DNA of 64,000 nt, from assembly GCA_964036045.1 (NCBI GenBank), contig OZ038379.1:83514482-83578481 (forward strand). The letters are read 5' to 3'. The notes beneath the pieces are model-generated. The model saw only the letters and a program-made list of their open reading frames with translations. It was not told where the DNA came from and searched no databases. This stretch comes from Eutreptiella sp. 'Long Island Sound 2002'. Its lineage: Eukaryota; Euglenozoa; Euglenophyceae; Eutreptiales; Eutreptiaceae. This document shows positions 19,170 through 29,609 of the stretch, piece after piece (within the stretch, counting starts at the first letter, position 1; each line of letters starts with the position of its first letter). A program made the translations under genes and the position numbers.

Positions 19170-22100
19170 GTCCTATCGGGGGAAGCGGGGGGGGCGTGTT
19201 GCGGAGCGGTGTACGATAGGGTGGGCTACGCGTGCGGGTGGTGGCGTGCTCGCTCTGCTGTTCCGTTCCCCGCGAGCCCTGACCCTTGGGTGGTGGTGGT
19301 GATGTTGGTGGTTAGGGTGGCGTGGGTGCTGGTGCGGATTATGGTGCTGCTGGTGGTGCTGTTGGCGAGGGTGGTATGGGTGTTAGTGTAGATGAGGTTT
19401 GTGCAGGGCTAGTTGATGGTGGTTAGTTGGTGTGTCAGCCGGTCACTGTTGTCGCTGTCGTTGTCGCTGGTGGTGTTGGTGCCTCTGATGTCTTCGACAC
19501 TGATGGTGGGGGTGATGGATGGTGAGCATGGCGAGGGTGACATATGGGGCGTATGTGGTGTTGCCGCTGGTGTCGATGGTAAGGGTGTTGTCTCTGGTCA
19601 TTGGGGGCATGACGTATGTGGGCCGGACGTGGTGCTGGTGGCGAGGGTGCTGTAGATGACGAGTGGTGTGGCCCCCGTCGGCCGGCGGTGTGTGGTAGGT
19701 GCTGTGGTGGTGAGGGCGATGTTGGTGACGGTGGTGTACCGGTTGTTGGTGGTGGAGCTGTTCTTGGTCTGTGGGTAGTCCCCGTCCGGTGGTGGTGGTG
19801 TTGGTGGTGTCGACGTTCGTCGAGGCCGTTGGCGATGTTAGGCTCCTGGCCTTGCGTGGGGTGGTGGTGGCGCTGGTGAGTGCAGGTGGTGCCTTGGGCG
19901 GCGGTCTCAACGACGGCCCGGCCGGGTGTTCTGGCAGTGATGCCGACGGCGTGGGTGCGGTGGCGGGAGTGTTGTGGTCGTTAGTTCATCGAGGCTGGTG
20001 TCTTCTCGGGTGTCGGTGACACTGATGGCGGGTCGGCGTAGGCGCTGCTTCTGGGTGTGGGTCCGGGTGCGGGAGGTCTTTGGGATGATGTGGGCGTTAA
20101 GGGCTGGCTTTCTTGCTGGTGCTGATCATCATCTTCTGGCGGAGAATGATGTCGCTTGTGGGCTGTCCGCTGGTGTTGCTGCAGGTTTCCGGTGTAGGTG
20201 TGGTGTAGGGTGCGTCGTTGGTGGTTGGCGCCGACGGTGGGTGGCGTGACTGGTGGTTATGGCGCTGGAGGCAGCGGTAGTGGGGGTGTAGGTTGTTGGT
20301 GAGGCTGCCGTCGTCGGTGATGGTGTTGCTGGTTTTGCAGATGGTGGGGTGGTGTGGGCGATGCCGTTGTTGCTCGTAGGGGGGGGATGGGAAGGGGGCC
20401 CCGTATCCAGGTGGTTGGTGAGGGTGATGTGGCTATCGGTCGACGGTGCTGCTTTCGGTGGTGTTGTGGAGGGCGGTGCGGGTGTTGGCCGGGAGTGTTG
20501 TCGAAGATGCTCTGGTTGTTACTGCCTGCGGTTCGCGGTAGCAGGTGGTCAACCGGGCTATGCCGCCGGTGGGGTTCATGCAGGTGGTGTCGGGGATTGT
20601 TCGGCTGAAGCCGTTAGTGCGGGTTGTGTGGTTGTTGTGTCAGGTGTTGGTGGCGTTGGTGACCGTGATGGTGGTGCGTTGGGGGTTGGTGCCGGTGGTG
20701 GCTCTCTGATAGTGAGGGTGTCGGGGACGCTGGGTGGCTCCACGTTGTTTGGTCTTCTCCTCGCCACTCCTGGCGGAGAGTGCCGCTGGTGCCGCTGCTG
20801 GTGAGGCTGGTGGATGTGTTGGTGTTGTTGCGGTTGGTTGTGCTGCCTGGGGTGGTTGTTGACGATGCTCCGGGTGTTGTCGATGCGGTGGGCGATGATG
20901 CGAATGGTGAGGGTGTTGTAGGTAGGCGGTTTGTCGCCCTGCGGTGCCGCTGGCGTTGGTGTTGGTGGGTGTACTGTGTGCTGTTGCTGTTGTTACCCCC
21001 GGTTGGGGGCCTGGTGGGTGGCGCTGCTGGTGTTTGTCCGCCAGCCCTGCTGGCGTCCTCTGTGACGCCGACGGTGACGGCACCCTGGCACGTCGTTGGT
21101 GGGGTTGGTGCCCTTCTGGATAGTGCCGTGGGTGTTGGCGACGCTGGTGTTGCCGACGTTGAGGGTGTCATAGGTGTTATTTGGTGGTTTGGCGGCGTGG
21201 GTGTTGTTGGTGTTGGTGCTGGGCGCGGCCTGCGTTTAGGTGGTCGGCGGTTCCGGCTGTGCCACCCGTGATTGGTGGTTGGTCCGCTTGTGGTCCTGGT
21301 GGTGCCGGTTGTCCCTGGTGTTGGGGTATTTCTTTCGGCTGTCCTTGCGTCTGTAGTGGCAGGTGTTGCATCGGTTGTGGTCGAGGGTGTCAATGCTGTG
21401 GGTGGGTGGCGGTGTTGCTGTGTTGCCGCTGTCGGTGGTGCTGGTGACGGTGTTGGTGAGGGCGCCGCCGGCGGAGCTCTGGGTGTTGGCGCCGCCGGTG
21501 ATGCCAAAGGCGAGGGCGTTGCAGGTGATACCCTTGTGGATGGTGGTTTTTGGACGGTGGGGGTGGGACCTCGCCACTCCTGGCGGAGGTTCCCTTTGGC
21601 GTTGCTGGCCGGTGTGTTGGCCCTGGCCCCCCTTGGTGTCGTTGATGCCGATGGTGTTGTACCGGGTGGTGTCGCCGTGGTGGCGTGGCTGTCGTTGACG
21701 CTCCGGGTTGCTATTGCTGAGGTCTCACTGTCAGTGGTGGTGTCGGTGACGCCGGTGGTGAGGTCGTTGCGGGCGTTGCTATGGTTTACAGCGTCCCTGA
21801 TGTTGCTGATGCTGCTGGTGGTTGGTGTGGGTCTGTGTTTGGGCGCTGGCTGGTTCCTGTGGCTCTGTCTGGGAGGGTGTGCAGTAGGTGGTGTGGGCTG
21901 CTGGTGTTGCCGTTGGTGAGGGTGGTGCAGGCGATGCTCCGGGTGGTGGTGGGTGCGGGTGCTGGTGGTGGCGCCGGTGGTGCTGGTGCCGCTGGTGAAT
22001 GCGTGGTGGATGGCACCCTGTGGTTGCTTTGGTTGCGAGGGTGTTGTTGTTGATGGTTCTGGGGGTGTGTCCTCGCCTCCTCTGGCCGGGGCCTGGTGGT

Positions 22101-22600
22101 TTGTTGGTTCACTGGTTGTGGTGGCGTTGGTTGCCTGCGGGGGCGGAGGTTGCCGGTGGCGACGCTGACGGTGGGGTGATGCTGGCGTTGGTGTTATTGA
22201 TGCCGTTGGCTTGGGTTTTGTAGGTGTTGTATCCGGTGCTGGTGTGCGTAGGTATCGTTGGCGTTGGTGAGGACGGCGGTGCCGCCGTCGATGGTGATGG
22301 TGAGGGTGTTGTGTTGGCTTGATTGTTGGTGGTTGGTGTTTCCGATGGTTCTGGGTGCGGGTCGGTCGGTGGCGCTCCTGCGGTCGTTGGTCAGTGTTGG
22401 GTGGCTTCTTGTGTTGGTTTGATGTTGGCGTGGGTGTCTTAGGTGTTGTGGTGGGTGCTGGGGTTGCTGGTGCTGCTGACGGTGTCTCTGTAGGTTCCGG
22501 GTGTTCCCGCTGGAGAGGGTGTTGTGGCGTTCGGTTTGGGTGTTGGTGGCGGTACTGGTGTGGATGTCGCAGTTACTGGTCCTGGGTTTGGGCATGGTTG
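19170..22600. repeat. GT-rich strand-asymmetric low-complexity region
   Basis: The plus strand is dominated by G and T in GGTGTTGGTGGT-like runs. Frames on both strands stay open because TA-containing stops are rare, so length alone is no evidence of genes. On the minus strand short phrases recur (NTLTITIDGGTAVLTNAND near 22290, NTLTIDTSGNTTY near 19580, ALTNTVTSTTDSGNT near 21440), separated by frame changes. This would fit a decayed array encoding Thr/Asn-rich repeat protein, or an imperfect satellite. Single hairpin-repeat copies lie at about 20759 and 21569. Confidence 0.5.
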
Positions 22601-23650
22601 GTCTACCCTCGTGTCCTAGCAGTGTTTCTGGTGGCCCTGCAGCTCCCCTGGCGGGGGGTTGCTGGGTTCTTGTTCTTTGGGTTTTTTGTGTGTTGTGTGT
22701 GTTTGTGATGCGGGCGGTGCTCGCGCTTTGGTGTGTGGTGTGCGTTTGTGGGGCGCCTGTTGGTGACAGCTTTGGTGGTGTGTGTTGTGTGCACGCGTGG
22801 GCGTGTGTGTGGTGTGGTGGTGGTGCCTTTGGGTGCCTGTCCTTGCCTTTCTGGCTTGGATTGGCGGCGCGGTGTGGGTACGGGTGCTGCGTGTCGTGGC
22901 CCCTCTCCTGCCCCGGCTGCGGGGTCCGGGTGTGGTTCCCCGCCTCGCCTGGTTGGGGTCTGTTGGTTGTGCTGTGTCCCCGCGTCGCCCCCTTTGCGTG
23001 CCCTCCCCCCCCTTTATCTTTGACGCGTCGCTTGGGGCGGTGTTCCCCTGGTGCTTCTTCCCGGCTGTGGGGGGGGTCCTTGACGCTGGCTCGGGTCCCC
23101 CCCCCTGGTGTTTCCCCTTGGGGGGGCCGGTGCTTGCACTCCCCGTCAGGGTGTAACTCTGTTGTACGGGCCGTCCATTTGTACCCGCTTGGTACAAATA
23201 GACCTGCTCCGTAGCCAGGTACGTCGGCCGTTCCCCACACCGGGGTCGGGTACACTGTGGGTCGCAGGGGAGTCCTTGCGGGGTAGGCGTGTCTCTTGCT
23301 TGCCCCGATGGACGGTGTGCCTTACTCGCAGCCCCTTGCTGGGCACGAACCCCAGTACGTGCTGTGGTGTGTGCTCTTGGTCAGGCCCATTGGTCACCCC
23401 CCCAGGCCGGTGCCACCGCGGGCTGCTGACCAACAGTCCCGGGCGTATCCCACCTTATTGCGTGTGCTCAGGTGGGGCCGATACGGTCACCTGGGGGGGG
23501 GCCCAAACCCCTGAGGTTGGGTCCCTCGCCTGCGTCCCCCATGGGCCCCTTGCGTCCCGCCCCCGCTTTCAGACTTTCTGTGTGGTTTGTGGTCGTGGGT
23601 TTCCTGTCTCTCCCGGGTGGGTCGGTGGTGGTGGGGGGGCGGCTCTTTGC
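22601..23650. other. GC-rich stretch without recognised genes
   Basis: GC-rich with C-runs and G-runs and open frames on both strands but no domain. From about 23150 to 23560 the composition is more mixed and includes a perfect hairpin. Nothing else could be identified. Confidence 0.5.
23176..23198. other. Perfect 9-bp hairpin
   Basis: ATTTGTACC, loop CGCTT, GGTACAAAT: a perfect inverted repeat in otherwise GC-rich DNA. Function unknown. Confidence 0.6.
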
Positions 23651-25533
23651 CTTTCCTGGCCGTGTTGCTTGCGTGCGTGTCCCCGCCTCCCCTGGTTGTG
23701 GTTCGCCGCCAGTGGCGGCGGGTGCCCCCCTACCCCTCCTGGCTGAGGGTCCTCTGGTGTTGGTGGCGGGTGGGCCTTCGCCACTCCTGGCTGAGGTCCG
23801 CCAGTTCGCGGGGCGTGGTCCCTCGCTTCCGGCAGTGGGTTCTGGGTAGGCGGGTTTTCCCTCACCACTCCTGGCTGAGAGCCCCGGATGCAGTCCCCCG
23901 TAATTCCTGGCTGGGAGCCCGCTGGTGTTGGTTGTGGGTGGCCCCTCGCCACTCCTGGCTGAGGGTGCTGGGGGCGGTTCCCCGCCACTCCTGGCTGGGG
24001 TCCTCTGGTGTTGGTGGTGGGTGGCCCCTCGCCACTCCTGGCTGCGGGTCCCTGGCGCGGTTCCCCGCCACTCCTGGCTGGGGTCCGGTGGTTCCGGTGG
24101 TGGCCGTTTCCGCGGGGTTCAGTGGGGGGTTTCCCCTGTTGCGTGTGTTTGTCGCGCGGCGCGTGCTGGTGTGTGTGCTGTGTGTTTGTGGCGGTGGTGT
24201 GGGTGTGGGTGTGTCTTCAGTGTGTGTTGGCACGTGTGTGGCGGCGTGTGGCGGTTTGTTTCCCTGGCTGGGGCTTGCCGCTGGTGTTTGTGTGGGTGGG
24301 GGTGTGGCTGGTGTGTGGTCGGTCCCTCGCCACTCCTGGCGGAGGTTCCTGCGTGTGTTTCCCCGCCACTCCTGGCTTGGTTGCGCCGCCGGTGGTGGTG
24401 GGTGCACCTCGCCACTCCTGGCTGAGGGCCCGGGGTGCGGCCCCTTGCCACTGCTGGCTGGGGTCCGCCGGCGGCGGTGGTGCGTGGTTGTTTGCCCCTC
24501 TGGGGTGTGGTCCTGTTTGCGGTTCCCCGCCACTCCTGGCTGGGGTCCGCAGGCCGCGGCGGTGGCCGTCTGTGTGGGGTGGGGTGGGGATTTCTCGTGG
24601 TGTGTGTGTTTGTGGCGCGGTGCGTGCGCGCGTGGTGTCTGTGCCGGTGTGTGTGTCGTGTGTTCGTGGTGACCTGGGTGTGGGTCTGTCTTCCGTGTGT
24701 GTTGGTGTGTGTTTGTGTGTGTGTGGGTGTGTGGCCGGGGCCACCTGGGGCTTGCCGCTGGTGTGGTGTGGGTGTGGTTGGTGTGTGCCGTGGTTGGTCC
24801 CTCACCACTCCTGGCGGAGGTTCCTGAGTGCGAGTTCCTGCCACTCCTGGCTGGGTTTCGCTGTCGGTCGTGGTGGGTGGTCCTCGCCACTCCTGGCTGA
24901 GGGCCCCGGGTGCGGTTCCCCGCCAGTCCTGGCTGAGGTCCGCTGGCGGCGGTGGTGGCCGTCTGTGTGGGGTGGGGTGGGGATTTCTCGTGGTGTGTGT
25001 GTTTGTGGCGCGGTGCGTGCACGTGTGGTGTCTGTGCTGGTGTGTGTGTAGTGTGTTCGTGGTGGCGTGGATGTGGGTGAGTCTTCCGTGTGTGTTGGTG
25101 TGTGTGTGTGTGTGTGGGTGTGTAGCTGGGGCCGGCTGGGCCTTGCCGCTGGTGTGGGTGTGGGTGTGGTTGCTGTGTGCCGTGGTTGGTGCCTCGCCAC
25201 TCCTGGCGGAGGTTCCTGAGTGCGAGTCTCCGCCACTCCTGGCTGGGTTTCGCTGTCGGTGGTGGTGGGTGGTCCTCGCCACTCCTGGCTGAGGGCCCCG
25301 GATGCGGTTCCCCGCCATTTCTGGCTGAGGTCCGCTGGCGGCGGTGGTGGCGGTCTGTGTGGGGTGGGGTGGGGGTTTCTCGTGGTGTGTGTGTTTGTGG
25401 CGCGGTGCGTGCACGTGTGGTGTCTGTGCTGGTGTGTGTGTCCTGTGTTCGTGGTGGCGTGGGTGTGGGTGTGTCTTCCGTGTGTGTTGTCGTGTGTGTG
25501 TGTGTGTGTGTGGGTGTGTAGCTGGGGCCGGCT
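23651..25533. repeat. Hairpin-repeat field with modules of about 390-400 bp
   Basis: More than twenty copies of a short motif, with core GCCACTCCTGGC, occur here in the plus orientation, often as pairs about 35 bases apart. The arms pair: CCTCGCCA with TGGCNGAGG, or CCCCGCCA with TGGCNGGGG, leaving one bulged base and a CTCC loop. Larger modules repeat with a spacing of 391 bases (the same GTGTGGGGTGGGG phrase at about 24569, 24960 and 25351). (TG)n runs lie within modules. Element C interrupts the third module at 25533; the array resumes at 38714. Confidence 0.85.
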
Positions 25534-27897
25534 TAAAGAAGGTCCCTACCAGGACCGGCCCCTGCTGTGCCCCTTCCGCCTGTAATCCCTGCTGATTTGC
25601 TCCTGATCAATGCTTGCATTTCTCAAAGTCCCGGGTCCAAAACCCAAAAATATAGAAAATCGAAAATACAATCCTCTTTCAACCCTGAGCAGCAATCAGA
25701 TCCCACAAATGCAGCAATAGACCCGATTCACAATCCAATCCACGATGCGGGCTTCCGTTCAGCACACCGGTCTTCCCACGGTGGCGGGCATGTACAAGAA
25801 TTGCACCAAGGAAGAAAGCCCTGAAATTGGCATATGAACACATATCAAGCAAAGTTGGGGAAAGATGGAAACGTACACAATCACAGCCATAGACCCCTCA
25901 TTCCCTGAACTCAAGACCTTCCCTTGACTCACCAACATGTTGCCCTGAACCCAGTCAAATAAGATGGCTAAATGCCATGTATCACAAGTCACTACATAAA
26001 CCCCAAAAATGTGTTCACTCCCAAGCCTATGTATCCTAGCCCAAAGAGGAGGGTGGCGTGTCATGGCCTAGGGTGGCACTCAGGACCATGCCCTACCCTG
26101 ACATAACCTTGGTTGGACTTGGAGTTGAATGGGCTTCGAGATATGCCCCATGAGTTTGAACTCATAACATGCCAAAAAACTGCCAATTCACACCATATTG
26201 GCCATATATCAAATATATGCTCAAAATTGAAGTTACCACTTTTCTGAAGGCTCAAAGCATGCATGGAATCGAAGTCTAGTATTCATGGAGGATAGAGATC
26301 AAAGGCCAATGCCCATGTACATCCCCACTTTACCCTCGAAACCCCTTCAGATATGGGCGCCACGCACTGCCCAAGTCAGCCCATGATCTTGAGACCAATT
26401 CTTGTGATCCTTCGTGCGCCAAGCCAAATGGAGTACGCAATCCGGCATATGGTGGTGTTCAAATCCAAAGCATATGCCAACATATGAACAACATACCATG
26501 GTTCGACTTACCATAGGCTTCTTGCTGTTTGCCGACCAGGTAAGTACACAAAACACAAAAATGAGCAAAGACTGAGGTCAAAAACATGAAAATATCACCA
26601 AATACAAAGTTGTCATGATAGTATATCTCTATGCTCACCCATGATATCCGCTCATGATTCAATACACAAATGATTGGAACCATTTGCGAACAATTCCTCA
26701 CTTGGATCCCCAATCGGGCGCATGGAGATACCTTCGCCGCTCATATCTACATGCCCCATGAAAATGGGAGTGCACTCATGGATCTCCCTGCCAAACATAC
26801 CATGAGCAATACATATGCGGTAGACTTAGTCTAGCTCTTTGGATTCCACAATTAGGACATGGGCAAGGCCCTTGTCACGTGTGGCTCCCCATCTCTTCGG
26901 CCACACTAAGATATATAACATGGGCGTGAGCATATCGAAGCACATACCATGCATACAACATAACCCTCAAGAAGTGGCTCCCACCATGGTATGTCATGCC
27001 CCTCCATGGACATAACTTCACGTTAAAAATACGTGGGAACCCAAGGAAAATATCCCTGCAACCCCAACACTCATGCGGTACACTCGAAGGTCGCAATACA
27101 ATATTCGGTTGCACAATCCAAGAGTTATATATCACTTTCTACCCACTTGACCCTTATCCCTTGCTCTAACGGGCATGTGTACACGACAAAGGCGTTTGAT
27201 GCTTGTTAAATTAACTTGAGACTAAGGCGCTTGCAACCCAACCTTTCTTTTTCTCTTTCCTCACACTCCCGCGTAGATATGGTCCTTCAAAGTGGTCCCA
27301 CGATTCATTTTTGTTCCCCTTATATCTCCAAGTCAGATGGGTGGCAAGTATAAGGGAAACCTGATTCGGACATAGGGAGAAGAGTATGACCACTCGAAGA
27401 AGACCAAATCAAGTGCGGCGATGTCGAAGTCGAAAATCCGATTTCGACATCGCGAAAAATTCAGATTAAAGTTTCGAGTGCATACTTAGAAAATTGCGGA
27501 AGCAACGAACCCTTTACTGATGAAATCTGACCCTTCATCGGGGTTTCCGCCAAAATATCTGGAAATAACAGTTAACCAATCGGTTAACGCAAAATCGCGA
27601 TCCAACTGACAGTCGCCGATACATTGACCATCAGAACGAAAGGCTGAAAAATTACGGAAACATTATGGTAGTAAAACCCTGTTGATTCCTGATATTCCGA
27701 TATATAAATCTCCGCTGGCGGCGCCTCGGTACTGAATATTGCCGCTCATAGCCGCAATGACCAAACCTATCACACTATAACATCAGGTTAGGTCAGGTGG
27801 ATGAGAAAGTATGATATCAGCCAATGGCGGCTTGCCGGCACATGGATACACACCCCAAGTGACCCCAAGATGGCCACGGGGGTCCGAACCGGCTTCA
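25534..27897 (-). repeat. Element C 3' LTR
   Basis: A 2364-bp direct repeat of 36350-38713, highly similar, with scattered substitutions and a few one-base indels that cancel in length. No coding potential beyond short chance frames. Confidence 0.95.
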
Positions 27898-27907
27898 CCC
27901 CCCTTTT
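27898..27907 (-). other. Element C polypurine tract
   Basis: The minus strand reads AAAAGGGGGG and abuts the start of the 3' LTR. Confidence 0.88.
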
Positions 27908-28289
27908 CAGAGCGTTGTTACCGCTCGGAAGTCATTGAAGAGAGGACGGGAGGACCCCAATAGGCTCCAACCCCCTCCCCATGTCCCAAGGACACATGGA
28001 GGCCCCACACACGTCGTAGGCGTCCCCCACGCCCCAAGGGAGGGGTGAGGACACTGATATCCAGCGCCCTACGCCATATCCGGTCTCCTCTTGATCTACA
28101 ACATGGACCAAGGGGATCAAAGATAGAAAAACGTGGTCGGTCGACTTCAATAAGTATACCACAATGAAATATATATGTGGAGCTCGAGTGAAGGGGGTAT
28201 ATGGCCAATCAAGGCCGAAAAGTCCCCGGATGAACGCCCTCACCCGTCTCCTCAATCACAGAAACAAACAAAATGCCAAGGGGGATCCA
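27908..28289 (-). other. Element C 3' untranslated region
   Basis: About 380 bases between the pol stop and the polypurine tract. No feature recognised. Confidence 0.7.
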
Positions 28290-29609
28290 TTACGGTGCTA
28301 CAGCAGCAACCAAATGGACCAACACGTCCTTGACATCCAAAGAAATATTCTTTTTCTTCAGGTAGTCCATCCAGACCGTGGTGTACCTCGGCACAAAACT
28401 GCTCGGAGGCTCCCACGAATCCCTGGATGCGGCGAATCCCTTCCAACGGACCTTATAAAGCCTACCCCCAGGCGTCCCCGGGTCCGGCTTGTCCGCCAGG
28501 ATCTTCTCAGCGGTGAGGTCGTCGTCCTCACCTTCGTCGTCCGAGTCCACATCGCCGGCCGTGAACTCGAAGGTGACGGGACGTCCGCTGGGGTCTGGTG
28601 CTCGGGGACGAAGCTGGGTATGGTCGCGGTCCAGGATCTTGTTATCCCCCACACGAACCGCATACACATCCTGCCCGACCTTCCGCACGATTACCCCCGG
28701 CACATACCAAGATGCCTGCCGATGCCTGGACAGGACATCCTTGTGGTGCCGCTCCACCCACACGGTGTCTTGGAGAGCATACTTCTGGACCTTTCCCTGC
28801 TTGAAGTACTTGGCCCTCTTGTCATGCTCGTCCTGAAGTGCCTTGCACACCTTGGCTGCCGTGTCGTCCGCCTCAGCCATCATGGCGTTCCCATCCCGGG
28901 CCACTCGATCCCGTAGGAACAGGATGTGATGGGGCGACAGTCCAGTGGGTCCCGGAAGGCCGTGATACGTTTGGAGTACCCTCCACAGCGAATTGTACCA
29001 ATTCCGGCCTGGTTCGTCGATGTGCAACTGGCGGAACCTTTCGAACATCTGCCGCCCGGCCACCTCAGCCCGGCCATTCGACCGGCTGTGGTATGCCACG
29101 GTTTTGGCGTGTCGAATGCCCATGTGCTTGCACATCGTCTTGAACCACGTCCCCACGAATTGACTGCCCCGATCGCTGCAGATGACAGCTGGGACATCAA
29201 AAATCGTCAGCCAATGCCTGATCGTGGCATTGGCGACGGTCTTGGCCTGCAGCCCCACTCCATGCTTGTCCTTCTTGTCCTTCTTTTTGGACTTCTTGCC
29301 AGGGACCGCCACGATATACCCACTGTGCCTATCCACCGCCAGGATGACACAGTCGTAGGACTCTCCTTCCACGGTGACCTCAGGCATGGCGAATACATCC
29401 ATGGCCACGGACCACATAGGGGCCTCCGGTATAGCCGTATACATCGGGTTGCCCGCTGTGGAGTGGTTGGGGCTCTTCGTGGCCCGACACACGGCACAGT
29501 CGCTGCAGTACCTACCGAGGATGGCGTAGTACCCCGGAGGGAACTTGAAACGCCACTCCAGGTCCTGCTGCATCTTGTCTCGGCCAGGGTGCATGAGCTG
29601 GGCGTTGTG
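28290..29609 (-). pseudogene. Element C pol: integrase and chromodomain
   Basis: The frame continues pol after an in-frame TGA at 29610. Counting from ATG 29594, zinc-binding cysteines appear in CSDCAVCRATK (residues 30-40), with the upstream His pair in HNAQLMHPGR. The integrase core has D66 (VAMDVF), D141 (CSDRGSQF) and E177 (NGRAEVAG), a D-D-35-E arrangement with all catalytic residues intact. A Lys-rich insert lies at about 100-110. The C-terminal chromodomain (RLYKVRWKGFAASRDSWEPP then MDYLKKKNI) ends the protein. The TGA lies at a position where element A has tryptophan (NWWHKW), suggesting a TGG to TGA change. Confidence 0.92.

Noticed and set aside
23651-25330. CRISPR-like array
   Set aside because: The repeats are short, imperfect and unevenly spaced, there are no cas genes, and the setting is eukaryotic; larger modules show duplication including the spacers.
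22194-25414. Long open frames on both strands in GT-rich DNA (up to 430 codons on minus, 360 on plus)
   Set aside because: Several frames are open at once because TA-containing stops are rare; their products are His/Thr/Pro or Val/Cys/Gly low complexity that just translates the repeats. No domain, no consistent frame across modules.
25534-27897. Short frames repeated in both copies of the element C LTR
   Set aside because: They recur only because the LTR is duplicated; no domain and no start context.
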